From the NCBI RefSeq assembly GCF_003711205.1, contig NZ_CP031013.1, positions 124,001 to 188,000 of the forward strand: a stretch of 64,000 bases of DNA. Direction: 5' to 3'. The position numbers were made by a program, and so were the translations under genes. The stretch is from Polaromonas sp. SP1 (GTDB taxonomy: Bacteria > Pseudomonadota > Gammaproteobacteria > Burkholderiales > Burkholderiaceae_C). A model generated the notes under the pieces. The model was given only the letters and a program-made list of their open reading frames with translations, was not told where the DNA came from and made no database searches. This document shows, piece by piece, positions 1 through 8,038 of this stretch (the first letter of the stretch is position 1; each line of letters begins with the position of its first letter).

Positions 1-27
1 ACGCAGTGAGCCTGGACAGGGGTGCGC
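1..27. repeat. End of a dispersed intergenic repeat
   Basis: The first bases (cgcagtgagcctggacaggg) match the right end of the repeat at 4340-4534 (cgaagtgagcctggacgggg) with a few differences. Only the end of this copy lies in the window. It abuts the stop codon of the Nudix gene, so it probably forms that gene's 3' flank. Confidence 0.55.
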
Positions 28-31
28 TTAT

Positions 32-739
32 TTATGCGCTCAAGAATCTATAGAGATTGCGCAGCATGCCGGCTGTGGCGCCCCAGATGTAGCGCTCCCT
101 GGCCTCACCTTCTTCGCCTTCGACGGAAGGGTCGGAATACGGCATGGAGAGCCATTGGCGTATCGCGCCGTCGAACTCCATTTCGTGGCGCTGGTGATTC
201 GCCGGGTTCATCAGGTAGCCCAGCGGCACTTCGAAGACATCGGCGACTTCGCCCGGGTTGGGTTGCAGCACAAAGCCGGGCTTTACCAGGGCTACGACGG
301 GCGTGATGATGAAGGCGGTGCCGGTGACGTACGTGGGCAAGGTGCCCAGCACCTCAACATGCGCCTCGGGCAGGCCGATTTCCTCCTGCGCTTCCCGCAG
401 GGCGGTATGCACCGCATCGCGGTCGGTCTCGTCAGTGCGGCCGCCCGGCAGGGCGACCTGGCCCGAATGCGTGGAAAGGTTGGTGGTGCGCTCGGTGAGC
501 AGCAACGTCAACTCGTCTCGCATGACCAGCGGCATAAGCACCGCAGCCAACGCCGGGGTGCGGTCGGTGAATTTTTTCTCGACGCTGTGCTCGGGCGTCC
601 AGATCGGCGGGTGCCTGAAGCGTTCGCGCAGGGCGCCGGGCGAGAGCCGCTCCAGCGGCACACCCGCCAGGTGGTCGTCAATGCCGAGGACGGGAATGCT
701 GCGCGGGTCGAACTTGGGCAGCGGCTTGGTGGAGTTCAT
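32..739 (-). CDS. Nudix hydrolase, CoA pyrophosphatase type
   Basis: Predicted 235-residue Nudix hydrolase of the NudL/CoA-pyrophosphatase group, which cleaves CoA and its derivatives to 3',5'-ADP and phosphopantetheine. The group signature LLLTERTTNLSTHSGQVALP is followed directly by the Nudix box, whose core REAQEEIGL supplies the Mg-binding glutamates. The first Nudix glutamate position is replaced by the DETD stretch usual in this subgroup. I chose the ATG at 739. An in-frame GTG at 778 would add 13 unconserved residues and start almost in the rplS terminator. Neither start has a good Shine-Dalgarno sequence. The gene is downstream of, and separated by a terminator from, the rplS operon. 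Confidence 0.85.
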   Translation of the reverse strand: MNSTKPLPKFDPRSIPVLGIDDHLAGVPLERLSPGALRERFRHPPIWTPEHSVEKKFTDRTPALAAVLMPLVMRDELTLLLTERTTNLSTHSGQVALPGGRTDETDRDAVHTALREAQEEIGLPEAHVEVLGTLPTYVTGTAFIITPVVALVKPGFVLQPNPGEVADVFEVPLGYLMNPANHQRHEMEFDGAIRQWLSMPYSDPSVEGEEGEARERYIWGATAGMLRNLYRFLSA

Positions 740-798
740 GGGGGACGTGTGCGTGGGATCAGTTTGAACCGGTTTCACAAGACGTGCACCGCGGGCAT

Positions 799-828
799 AA
801 AAAAAGCCGCTCGGTGAGCGGCTTTTTC
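799..828 (-). terminator. Rho-independent terminator after rplS
   Basis: A-run, GCCGCTC, loop ggt, GAGCGGC, T-run. The hairpin has A/T tracts on both sides, so it can work in either direction. It sits 50 bases past the rplS stop codon and closes the rpsP-rimM-trmD-rplS operon. Confidence 0.85.
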
Positions 829-877
829 AAAGGGGCTGTTCGGGCTGCCCTGCGTCCGGCAAAACCGGACTGGCAGA

Positions 878-1234
878 TCAGGCGCCCAGCTTTTCCTTGA
901 TACGTGCAGATTTGCCGCTGCGGCTACGCAGGTAGTACAGCTTGGCGCGACGCACATCACCGCGGCGCTTGACTTCAATCTTGGCGATCAGCGGGCTGTA
1001 CACCTGGAAGGTGCGCTCGACGCCTTCGCCGTTGGAAATCTTGCGGACGATGAAGCTGGAGTTCAGGCCGCGATTGCGCTTGGCAATCACCACACCTTCA
1101 AAAGCCTGCACACGCTTGCGGGTACCTTCAACCACGTTCACGCTCACGATGACGGTGTCGCCGGGTGCGTATGCGGGGATGGTCTTGTTGAGGCGGGAAA
1201 TTTCTTCCTGCTCGAGGGTCTGGATCAGATTCAT
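878..1234 (-). CDS. rplS: 50S ribosomal protein L19
   Basis: 118-residue ribosomal protein L19, at the interface of the 30S and 50S subunits. The L19 signature is plain: [20 protein letters not shown] early, then [12 protein letters not shown], and the basic C-terminal [21 protein letters not shown] block (here [20 protein letters not shown]). Length is normal for the family. It is the last gene of the rpsP-rimM-trmD-rplS operon, 142 bases after trmD. The gap carries its own -10 element (see 1355-1363), so L19 may be made partly from an internal promoter. Confidence 0.97.
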   Translation of the reverse strand: MNLIQTLEQEEISRLNKTIPAYAPGDTVIVSVNVVEGTRKRVQAFEGVVIAKRNRGLNSSFIVRKISNGEGVERTFQVYSPLIAKIEVKRRGDVRRAKLYYLRSRSGKSARIKEKLGA

Positions 1235-1354
1235 GATTTTTCCATCTAACTTCTTCGTTCATTCACGCGCTACGCTAAAGACCGCAAATCCATGGATTCA
1301 TCCGGAGATGACTCAGATGGTTGCAGTGGCCGCCAGAGGATCGAAAAGCCTTTG

Positions 1355-1363
1355 ATTATAGCA
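1355..1363 (-). promoter_or_regulatory. Extended -10 promoter in front of rplS
   Basis: On the minus strand the trmD-rplS gap reads TGCTATAAT, a perfect extended -10 element. A TTGAAA lies only 14 bases upstream, too close for a normal -35, but an extended -10 can act without one. It would give rplS an independent transcript starting near 1348. Confidence 0.5.
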
Positions 1364-1376
1364 AGGCGGCGCTTTT

Positions 1377-2156
1377 TCAAGCGTCTTTGTCCGGGTTTTC
1401 GACCAAATCGGCCAGGAAAGCCTCGTCGCTTTCGCTCAAATACCCACTCTGCCGCGCCTTTTGCACCAATTCGGGGCGCTGGCGCTGGGTCAAGGCCAAG
1501 CGTTGCTCACGCCGCCAGCGCTCGATGTGGGCGTGGTTTCCGGACATCAGCGTGGCCGGCACGGGCTGGCCGCGCCAGTTTTCGGGCCGCGTGTAATGGG
1601 GGCAATCAAGCAGGCCGTCGAGCGCCGGGTTGAAGCTGTCCAGTTGGTGGCTGCCCTCGTCATTGAGCACCCCGGGCTGCAAGCGAGCCACGGCGTCCAG
1701 CAGGGCCATGGCGGCGATTTCACCGCCCGAAAGCACGAAGTCACCCAGACTGATCTGAAGATCAACATGGGCCTGGATAAAGCGCTGGTCAAGCCCTTCA
1801 TAGCGGCCGCAGATCAGCACCGCGCCGGCGCTGGCCGACCAGCTTTCAACGCCGGCATGGTCCAGGGCCTTGCCGACGGGAGAAAAGAGAACAGTGGGCG
1901 CCTTGGGCGCGCCGCTTGCCGCACGGTCGGCCTGGATTTTTTCGAGGCAGAGTGCGAGCGGCTCGGCCATCATCACCATGCCGGGACCGCCGCCGAAGGA
2001 GCGGTCGTCAACCCGGCGGTAGTTGCCCTCGGCAAATTCGCGGGGGTTCCAGAGCCTGACGTCTACCAGGCCTGACTCGTAGGCACGGCGAGTGACACCG
2101 CTGGCCAAAAAAGGCGCGAAGAGCTCGGGGAACAGGGTGATGACGTCAAAGCGCAT
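1377..2156 (-). CDS. trmD: tRNA (guanine-N1)-methyltransferase TrmD
   Basis: 259-residue SPOUT-class methyltransferase that makes m1G37 in tRNAs reading CNN and GGG codons, preventing +1 frameshifting. It starts with the canonical MRFDVITLFPELF. The trefoil-knot SAM site is visible as GGGPGMVMM, LICGRYEGLDQRF and LSGGEIAAMALLD. The ATG at 2156 was chosen because the 13 upstream in-frame residues are not family-like. It lies between rimM (62 bases upstream) and rplS in the usual operon. Confidence 0.97.
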   Translation of the reverse strand: MRFDVITLFPELFAPFLASGVTRRAYESGLVDVRLWNPREFAEGNYRRVDDRSFGGGPGMVMMAEPLALCLEKIQADRAASGAPKAPTVLFSPVGKALDHAGVESWSASAGAVLICGRYEGLDQRFIQAHVDLQISLGDFVLSGGEIAAMALLDAVARLQPGVLNDEGSHQLDSFNPALDGLLDCPHYTRPENWRGQPVPATLMSGNHAHIERWRREQRLALTQRQRPELVQKARQSGYLSESDEAFLADLVENPDKDA

Positions 2157-2218
2157 GGAGGGTCTATTTTGCGCGAGCCCGGCGCGCAAGGGCAATCAGC
2201 CCTGCAGGGCAAGCCAAA

Positions 2219-2827
2219 TCAGTAATCGGGCTGCCAGTCGACGGTGATGCATTTGCCGGCGATATCGACAGCATCGACGTAGACAGAGACAAAGGGGATC
2301 ATGCGTTCGGCGCTTACGCTGGTTCCGTCTTCCTGCTGGGCGGTGTATTCGACGCACAGCACTGAATGCGGGCCGGTGGCCATCAGGTCGCGCACCTGGC
2401 CCAGGGCCATGCCTTCGCGGTTGACCACATTCAGGCCGATCAGGTCGACCCAGTAGTACTCGTCTTTGGAGGCGGCGGGAAAGCTGCTGCGCGGCAAGAA
2501 GATGCGCGCGCCGCGCAAGGCCTCGGCGGCATTGCGGTCGTCCAGGCCGGTGAACTTGGCGACGACGGAATCGGAGTGGACTTTGGCTTCGTCGACGCTG
2601 AGCGTGACGGTGCCGGAAAATACGGTAAACCCTGGGCGAAATTTGGCGTCAGGCGCCTGCAAAAACCAGGATTTGGCCGCAAAAAGCGCTTCTGGATCGG
2701 TGCTGTGCGGCAGGATTTTCACCCAGCCCTTGACACCCCATGCATCCAGGATGCGCCCGACTTCGATGGCGTCGTCCGGCAGGCTTGAGGGTGTCAAGCC
2801 AGCGGACGGCTGAAGGCCGGGCTGCAT
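2219..2827 (-). CDS. rimM: Ribosome maturation factor RimM
   Basis: 202-residue 16S rRNA processing factor that helps assemble the 30S head by binding S19. The N-terminal RimM barrel begins at IEVGRILDAWGVKGWVKI, and the C-terminal PRC-barrel runs from YYWVDLIGLNVVNREG to the end. About 20 extra residues precede the first domain. The start is the ATG at 2827; a TTG just upstream is less likely. It is 24 bases downstream of rpsP in the operon. Confidence 0.95.
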   Translation of the reverse strand: MQPGLQPSAGLTPSSLPDDAIEVGRILDAWGVKGWVKILPHSTDPEALFAAKSWFLQAPDAKFRPGFTVFSGTVTLSVDEAKVHSDSVVAKFTGLDDRNAAEALRGARIFLPRSSFPAASKDEYYWVDLIGLNVVNREGMALGQVRDLMATGPHSVLCVEYTAQQEDGTSVSAERMIPFVSVYVDAVDIAGKCITVDWQPDY

Positions 2828-2851
2828 CAAATCTCTAGATCAGTGCGGTTT

Positions 2852-3112
2852 TCAGGCCGTCTTGACGGCAGCGGAAGCACCTTGCTTGACCAGGCGCAGA
2901 ACGGTAGGGGACGGCTGGGCGCCCACACCGATCCAGTGGGTCAGGCGGTCTTGCGCAATGCGCAGGCCTTCTTCGCCACCTTTGGCGATCGGGTTGTAAA
3001 AACCGATGCGCTCGATGAAACGGCCATCGCGGCGAACGCGTTTGTCAGCCACAACAATATTGAAAAAAGGACGGTGCTTGGAACCGCCGCGTGCAAGTCG
3101 AATGACGACCAT
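2852..3112 (-). CDS. rpsP: 30S ribosomal protein S16
   Basis: 86-residue S16, needed for early 30S assembly. It opens with [20 protein letters not shown] and contains the family's [14 protein letters not shown] block. AAGGA sits about seven bases before the ATG. It is the first gene of the rpsP-rimM-trmD-rplS operon, with a good sigma-70 promoter 113 bases upstream. Confidence 0.97.
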   Translation of the reverse strand: MVVIRLARGGSKHRPFFNIVVADKRVRRDGRFIERIGFYNPIAKGGEEGLRIAQDRLTHWIGVGAQPSPTVLRLVKQGASAAVKTA

Positions 3113-3224
3113 GATTTATCCTTCGGGTGGTGGGGCTTACCGGTAAGGTAGATACCCCAATGTTCTGCAGCGCTTGAGACACACGACATGGCCACCCGGC
3201 CAGCGAATTGCTGCAAAGCCTGAG

Positions 3225-3254
3225 ATTATAGCCTGCGGAACGGTTTTGGCCCAA
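3225..3254 (-). promoter_or_regulatory. Sigma-70 promoter of the rpsP operon
   Basis: On the minus strand TTGGGC (3254-3249), an 18-base spacer and a perfect TATAAT (3230-3225). It leaves a leader of roughly 105 bases before rpsP. Confidence 0.7.
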
Positions 3255-3298
3255 ACTCACCTCCCCCGCCCTCCCATACCCTTGAACCTGCGACCCAC

Positions 3299-3835
3299 AT
3301 GCCCCTCATACGCCCCAGCCGCGACGAAGACATTCCCGCCATCACCGCCCTCTACGGCCATCACGTGCTCCACAGCACGGGCACCTTTGAAACCGAGCCG
3401 CCCGGCGTGGCGGACATGACCGCCCGCCGGGCCGACGTGCTGTCCAAAGGACTGCCTTACCTGGTGGCTGAAGACGGCGGGAAAATCGCGGGCTTTGCCT
3501 ATGGCAACTGGTTCAAGCCGCGCCCGGCCTACCGGTTTTCGGTGGAAGACTCGATTTACCTGGCGCCCGACCAGCACCGCAAAGGCCTGGGCCGCGCCCT
3601 GCTGGCCGAGTTGCTGGCCCGGCTCGAGGCAGTGGGCATCCGCAAGACCATGGCCGTGATCGGCGACTCGGCCAACGCCGGCTCGGTGGGCGTGCACCGC
3701 TCGCTGGGCTTCACCGAGGTCGGCACCATCGCCTCCTGCGGATGGAAGTTCGGCGCCTGGCGCGACATCGTCATCATGGAAAAGACCTTGGGCGCAGGCA
3801 GCACGCTGCCACCCCAAGATGCGCCCGCCGCATAA
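3299..3835 (+). CDS. GNAT N-acetyltransferase, phosphinothricin acetyltransferase-like
   Basis: 178-residue GCN5-type acetyltransferase transferring acetyl from acetyl-CoA to an amine. The pattern (IRPSRDEDIPAITALYGHHV near the start, STGTFETEPP, and the acetyl-CoA loop QHRKGLGRALL at about residues 97-107) fits the phosphinothricin/methionine-sulfone acetyltransferase subgroup. NAGSVGVHRSLGFTEVG is the conserved C-terminal GNAT block. The natural substrate cannot be told from sequence. It is divergent from rpsP and followed after 7 bases by the TM2 gene. Confidence 0.85.
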   Translation: MPLIRPSRDEDIPAITALYGHHVLHSTGTFETEPPGVADMTARRADVLSKGLPYLVAEDGGKIAGFAYGNWFKPRPAYRFSVEDSIYLAPDQHRKGLGRALLAELLARLEAVGIRKTMAVIGDSANAGSVGVHRSLGFTEVGTIASCGWKFGAWRDIVIMEKTLGAGSTLPPQDAPAA

Positions 3836-3842
3836 TCGCCGC

Positions 3843-4328
3843 ATGCAAGCAACCGCCTCGAACGCCACTAAGGCCCCTAAAGCCGCCAAAAACAAAACCC
3901 TGGCCGCCTGGCTGGCCTTTATCGGGGGCCAGCTTGGCGTGCACCGCCTTTACCTGTTCGGCCTAGGCGACGTCTGGGCGTGGATGCACCCCATCGCGGC
4001 CGCGCTGGGCTGGTGGGGTGTCGAGCGCGTACGCCTGTACGGCCAGGACGACCACCTGGCCTGGGTGCTGATCCCGCTGCTGGGCTTCACGCTGGCAGGC
4101 ACCGCGCTCACCGCAATTTATTACGGCCTGATGTCGACGGACAAATGGAACGCGCTGCACAACACGGGCACGCCCGGTACCCAGGCCGGCAACACCAACT
4201 GGCTCACCATAGGCGCGGTCGTGTTCGCCCTGCTGTTCGGCACCATCTCACTGATGTCCAGCATCGTCTTCAGCTTTCAGCGCTACTTCGAATACCAGGT
4301 CGAAGAAGCCCGCAAGATCAGTCAGTAG
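3843..4328 (+). CDS. TM2 domain-containing membrane protein
   Basis: 161-residue inner-membrane protein. After a short Lys/Ala-rich cytoplasmic start comes the TM2 signature: a helix around AAWLAFIGGQLGVHRLYLFG followed by WAWMHPIAAALGWWG. Two further hydrophobic helices follow (LIPLLGFTLAGTALTAIYYG, and IGAVVFALLFGTISL). The ATG at 3843 fits better than one at 3819, which would overlap the GNAT gene. Function unknown. Confidence 0.75.
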   Translation: MQATASNATKAPKAAKNKTLAAWLAFIGGQLGVHRLYLFGLGDVWAWMHPIAAALGWWGVERVRLYGQDDHLAWVLIPLLGFTLAGTALTAIYYGLMSTDKWNALHNTGTPGTQAGNTNWLTIGAVVFALLFGTISLMSSIVFSFQRYFEYQVEEARKISQ

Positions 4329-4339
4329 AGCACCCACGC

Positions 4340-4534
4340 TCCCCCACTTCGTGTGGGTCGCTGCCCCCCGAGGGGGCCGCCCGCCTGTGGCCCGGCAAAG
4401 CCGGTTCCACGGCTCATGCTGGGTTTAAAAGGGACGAAAACCAAGGGTGCCGCGGGACTGGCTTCGCCAGACCGCAGGCGCCGCCCCCTGCAAGGGGGGA
4501 ACAGGCTACACGAAGTGAGCCTGGACGGGGGTGT
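4340..4534. repeat. Dispersed intergenic repeat with inverted ends
   Basis: The whole gap between the TM2 gene and pit is a mosaic of short palindromes. CACTTCGTGT (4345-4354) is the exact reverse complement of ACACGAAGTG (4508-4517). Inside lie ctgccccccgagggggccgc and gccgccccctgcaagggggg, two GC-rich hairpins of similar design. The right end recurs at position 1 of the window. No protein-like open frame is convincing. It may act as a terminator for the two converging genes. Confidence 0.65.
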
Positions 4535-5572
4535 TCAAAAGACCTGCAAACTGACCCAGTAGGCGATTGCGGCGACGAAGGCCGAGGCAGGGATCGTGAA
4601 AATCCAGGCCCAAACGATATTGCCGGCCACGCCCCAGCGCACGGCAGACGCACGCTGCGTGGAGCCGACGCCCACGATGGCACCGGTGATGGTGTGCGTG
4701 GTGGAAACAGGGATACCCAGCCCGGTCGCCAGGAACAGCGTCATCGCACCGCCGGTTTCAGCGCAGAAGCCGCCCACGGGTTTGAGCTTGGTGATTTTCT
4801 GGCCCATGGTTTTCACGATGCGCCAGCCGCCGAACATGGTGCCGAAGCCGATGGCGATGTAGCAGACGATGACCACCCAGACTGGCAGGTATTCGGTGGT
4901 CGCCATCATCCAGGTCGGCAGGCCCTGAACATTGCTGGTGGTCGCAGCGATCAGCAGCAGCCAGATAATGCCGGCCGTCTTTTGCGCATCGTTGCCGCCA
5001 TGCCCCAGGCTATACGCACCGGCAGACACCAGCTGCAGCCGGCGAAACCACCGGTCGGCCTTCGACGGCGTCGTCCGGCGGCACACCCAGGCCACCGCCA
5101 CCATCATCAGCGAGCCGAGCAGGAAGCCGAGCAGGGGCGAGACAAAGATAAAAGCCACCACCTTGAACACGCCTGACGCGATCAGGGCACTTGCACCGGC
5201 CTTGGCGATGACAGCGCCCACGATGCCGCCGATCAGCGCATGCGAAGAGCTGCTGGGAATGCCGTAAAACCAGGTGAGGATGTTCCAGGTGATGGCGCCA
5301 ATCAGCGCACCGAACACCACGTGCGTGTCCACCACCCCCGGCATCACGATGCCCTTGCCGATGGTCGCCGCCACGCTCAGGTGGAAGATGAAATACGCCA
5401 GGAAGTTGAAGAAGGCGGCGAACAGCACCGCCTGTCCCGGCTTGAGAACGCCGGTCGACACCACGGTGGCAATCGAGTTGGCCGCGTCATGAAAGCCATT
5501 CATGAAGTCGAAAGCGATGGCCAGGAAGACCAGCAGGAACACCACCCACAGGGCGGCCTGTACGGTTTGCAT
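4535..5572 (-). CDS. pit: PiT family inorganic phosphate transporter
   Basis: 345-residue polytopic inner-membrane transporter moving metal-phosphate with a cation (PHO4 family). Both halves of the internal duplication are present, each with the family motif: FMNGFHDAANSIATVVSTG near residue 25, and LGHGGNDAQKTAGII near residue 190. A second half-motif GIPVSTTHTITGAIVG lies near residue 290. It follows the DUF47 gene by 17 bases, the usual pair, and shares its Pho-box promoter. Confidence 0.93.
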   Translation of the reverse strand: MQTVQAALWVVFLLVFLAIAFDFMNGFHDAANSIATVVSTGVLKPGQAVLFAAFFNFLAYFIFHLSVAATIGKGIVMPGVVDTHVVFGALIGAITWNILTWFYGIPSSSSHALIGGIVGAVIAKAGASALIASGVFKVVAFIFVSPLLGFLLGSLMMVAVAWVCRRTTPSKADRWFRRLQLVSAGAYSLGHGGNDAQKTAGIIWLLLIAATTSNVQGLPTWMMATTEYLPVWVVIVCYIAIGFGTMFGGWRIVKTMGQKITKLKPVGGFCAETGGAMTLFLATGLGIPVSTTHTITGAIVGVGSTQRASAVRWGVAGNIVWAWIFTIPASAFVAAIAYWVSLQVF

Positions 5573-5589
5573 GGTTCAGCCGCCCGTGA

Positions 5590-6237
5590 TCAGGAGTTCT
5601 CGAGGACGATGCCCTCGATCAGGTTGGCGACGTCTTCGCACTTGTCGGTGATGGTTTCGAGCAGTTCGTACACCGCCTTGAGTTTGATCACTTCCCGCAC
5701 GTCGGGCTCTTCGCGGAAGAGGCGGCTCATGGCCGAGCGCATCACGCGGTCGGCATCGGACTCGAGCTTGTCGATTTCTTCGCAGGTCTTGAGGGCGGCT
5801 TCGGCCGTCGCGGCGTCGCTGACCTTTTCAATCAGCGCCACGGCGTCCTTCAGGCGTTCGCAGCATTTGACGCTGAGGTCGGTCAGCCGCACGATGTCTT
5901 CGGTCATGTGGCGCACGTCGTACAGCGCCATGGTTTCGGCCGAATCCTGGATCAGGTCGGCCACGTCGTCCATGGTGTTGATGAGCTTGTGGATCTGTTC
6001 GCGGTCGATCGGCGTGATGAAGGTCTTGTGCAGCGCGCGGTTGACTTCATGCGTGATGCGGTCGGCGGCGCGCTCGGCGTGGTCGACTTCGCGGTTGAAG
6101 GATTCGCGCTTCTGGACGTCACTGTAGTTGGCGACCAGGTTCGAAAACGCATGGGCGGCTTCGACGATCCGTTCGGCATGCTGGTTGAACATCTCGAAAA
6201 AATTGCCTTCGCGGGGCAGCAATTTGCCAAACAGCAT
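5590..6237 (-). CDS. DUF47 (PhoU-like) phosphate transport regulator
   Basis: 215-residue all-helical cytoplasmic protein of the DUF47/TIGR00153 family, distantly PhoU-like. It carries the metal-binding-type E/D-rich helices (EVDHAERAADRITHEV, NTMDDVADLIQDS, CEDVANLIEGIV). Proteins of this family are nearly always encoded just upstream of a PiT transporter and are thought to adjust its activity. That holds here: pit starts 17 bases downstream. A three-repeat Pho box lies 20-48 bases before the start codon. Confidence 0.9.
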   Translation of the reverse strand: MLFGKLLPREGNFFEMFNQHAERIVEAAHAFSNLVANYSDVQKRESFNREVDHAERAADRITHEVNRALHKTFITPIDREQIHKLINTMDDVADLIQDSAETMALYDVRHMTEDIVRLTDLSVKCCERLKDAVALIEKVSDAATAEAALKTCEEIDKLESDADRVMRSAMSRLFREEPDVREVIKLKAVYELLETITDKCEDVANLIEGIVLENS

Positions 6238-6256
6238 GGGGACTCCTAGGGGGAAT

Positions 6257-6285
6257 ATGTCAAATTTGTGACGTTTTTGTGACTG
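6257..6285 (-). promoter_or_regulatory. Pho box upstream of DUF47-pit
   Basis: Read on the minus strand: CAGTCAC-AAAA-ACGTCAC-AAAT-TTGACAT, three heptamers spaced exactly 11 bases apart (6285-6279, 6274-6268, 6263-6257). This is the classic tandem PhoB half-site arrangement (consensus CTGTCAT with A/T spacers). It lies immediately upstream of the DUF47 start codon, so phosphate starvation control through PhoB is expected. Confidence 0.75.
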
Positions 6286-6354
6286 CCGGGAGTTTAACCG
6301 CCTGGGGATTTAGGGGTTTCTTGCTGAGGCTGCTGGCCGGGGGTTGCCCGGCGG

Positions 6355-6620
6355 CAACTCACTTTTCTTTTGCTTCGCCAAAAGCAAAGTAAGCAAAAGG
6401 TCACGCAGTGGGGATTCGCTCACTTCGCGAAGCGAAGTTATGCGAATACCAAAAGGCGACCCTGCTGGCTGCGTCCCTTCGCTTCGCTACGGGCAACCTG
6501 CGGTGCTCGGTCCAGACGGGGTCAAAAACAACTCGCCTTCGGCTCAAACAAGTTTTTGCCCTGATCCGTCTGGCCCTCCGCTCCTCGGCGCATCCAGAAG
6601 GGGGTGGGGACAGAAATAAC
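6355..6620. repeat. Dispersed intergenic repeat (cttttgcttcgccaaaag type)
   Basis: The 396-base gap 6238-6633 holds the Pho box and then this repeat-like block. It has an inverted pair around cttttgcttcgccaaaag and gtaagcaaaagg, then ccaaaaggcgaccctgctgg and several short palindromes (cactcgcttcgcgaagcgaag-like, ttcgcttcgctacgg). Blocks of this type (gcttcgccaaaag, then gtaagcaaaaggcgaccc) are widespread in proteobacterial intergenic DNA. Open frames through it have no protein features. Confidence 0.55.
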
Positions 6621-6633
6621 AAAAACCGAAGAC

Positions 6634-6996
6634 TCAGGCGCTACGGAAGATGAAATAGACCGCGCCCACCATGCACAGCGCTGCCCACAGGTAGTCGAGT
6701 TTGAGCGGCTCATTCAAATAGAACACCGCAAAAGGCACAAACACGCTCAGCGTGATGACTTCCTGCATGATCTTGAGCTGCCCGACGCTGTATTGGGTGA
6801 AGCCGATGCGGTTGCCGGGCACCTGCAGCAGGTATTCGAACAGCGCGATGCCCCAGCTGACGAGTGCCGCGATGTACCAGGGCGAGGTGGACAGGTTCTT
6901 GAGATGCCCGTACCAGGCAAAGGTCATGAACACGTTGGACAACAGCAGCAAGCCGATGGTTTGCGCCGAGACCGGCAGTGATTGAAGGAACTGCAT
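6634..6996 (-). CDS. DUF486 family small membrane protein (DMT-like)
   Basis: 120-residue protein with four predicted transmembrane helices and the DUF486 pattern: SNVFMTFAWYGHLKN near the start, SWGIALFEYLLQVPGNRIG, QLKIMQEVITLSVF, and LWAALCMVGAVYFIF at the end. It looks like a half-size member of the drug/metabolite transporter superfamily. Substrate unknown. Start is the ATG at 6996; a TTG just before is the alternative. It follows the AEC transporter by 19 bases on the same strand and may be cotranscribed. Confidence 0.85.
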   Translation of the reverse strand: MQFLQSLPVSAQTIGLLLLSNVFMTFAWYGHLKNLSTSPWYIAALVSWGIALFEYLLQVPGNRIGFTQYSVGQLKIMQEVITLSVFVPFAVFYLNEPLKLDYLWAALCMVGAVYFIFRSA

Positions 6997-7015
6997 CAAC
7001 TAACCCTTCCTTTAT

Positions 7016-7978
7016 TTACGCAAAACGCCCGACCAGCAGCAGCACCATGGTCAGCGTGACCAGGGCCAGCGCGGTCGACACCACAACGCTCGCAGTGATC
7101 AGCTCTTCGGCCACCTTGTAGCGCTGGGAAAACAAAAACACGTTGGCGCCGATGGGCAAAGCCGAGGCGACCACCATCACCGCCATAGGGACGCCGCTCA
7201 CGCCCAGCAGGCGGCACAGAAAAAACACCAGCAGCGGATGCAGCAGATTTTTCACCCCGGCCAGGGCCAGCGCCTGGCGCCAGTGCTCGCCCACGCGGGT
7301 GTTGGCCAGCGTCACGCCGACCAGCACCAGCGCGAGCGGGCCGAAGGCGTTGGCCAGCAGTTCCAGCGGCTTGTCGATCACGGCGGGAATCGCCAAACCC
7401 GTCTGCGCAAACAGCAGGCCCGCGATGATGGGCAGCGGCACCGGGTGCAGCAGCGCGTTCTTGACAGCCATCAGCACGGTGGCTACCGGGTGGCGCGGTG
7501 CGGTCGTGACTTCGTCGTTGGTGCCCAGCTTTTGCTCGTGCGCCACGGCCAGCTCCAGCACCACGGTAGCGCTGGTCAGCAGCACCAGCGAATGCACCGA
7601 CACCAGCGTGAACAGCGTCACCAGCCCCTCGGGCCCATACATGAGGCCGATCAGCGCGATGCCGATCATCACGGTGTTGGAGAAAGTATTGGCCAGCGCC
7701 AGCACCGCCGCGCGGCGGTTAAACCCCTGCAGCAGCAAGGTGCCGCCAAACAAAATGATCACGGCCAGGAAGTAGGCGAGCACGGGTTTGAAGTCCAGTT
7801 GCTCAACGCGCACCTTGCTCATGGTGCGAAACAACAGCGCCGGTGTGAGCAGCAAGAAGACCAGGTTTGACAGGTCTTTTATGGCCCCAGCCCTTATCCA
7901 CTGTGCCCTGCCCGCTATAAAACCTGTAGCAATCAACAGCACGACAGGGAACAGGGACACGAAGACAAGCTGGTTCAT
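7016..7978 (-). CDS. AEC family transporter (auxin efflux carrier superfamily)
   Basis: 320-residue inner-membrane permease with about ten hydrophobic helices. The N-terminal LFPVVLLIATGFIAGRAQ and DLSNLVFLLLTPALLFRTM, and the C-terminal VVASALPIGANVFLFSQRY then AEELITASVVVSTALALVTL, are typical of the PF03547 family. Members export small carboxylates such as malate or malonate, but substrate cannot be assigned here. The start region (7883-7932) carries DNA matching the palindromic element found elsewhere in the window, although the protein aligns with the family without an obvious insertion. Confidence 0.87.
   Translation of the reverse strand: MNQLVFVSLFPVVLLIATGFIAGRAQWIRAGAIKDLSNLVFLLLTPALLFRTMSKVRVEQLDFKPVLAYFLAVIILFGGTLLLQGFNRRAAVLALANTFSNTVMIGIALIGLMYGPEGLVTLFTLVSVHSLVLLTSATVVLELAVAHEQKLGTNDEVTTAPRHPVATVLMAVKNALLHPVPLPIIAGLLFAQTGLAIPAVIDKPLELLANAFGPLALVLVGVTLANTRVGEHWRQALALAGVKNLLHPLLVFFLCRLLGVSGVPMAVMVVASALPIGANVFLFSQRYKVAEELITASVVVSTALALVTLTMVLLLVGRFA
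7883..7932 (+). repeat. Palindromic element, possible intragenic copy in the AEC gene
   Basis: Plus strand reads ccccAGCCC, 17 bases, then cGCTATaaaaccTGTAGCaa, matching the two-module element. On the gene strand it encodes ATGFIAGRAQWIRAG, which lines up with ATDLIAPAAQYSGAG from the copy in the TonB receptor gene in the same frame. Because AEC proteins normally have a similar-length segment here, this could be chance or an old substitution. Confidence 0.35.
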
Positions 7979-8038
7979 CCGCACAATCTTAGCGTGCGGG
8001 CGGCCGGCGAGCCTGCGTGTTTTACGTAGTGGCCCCGC

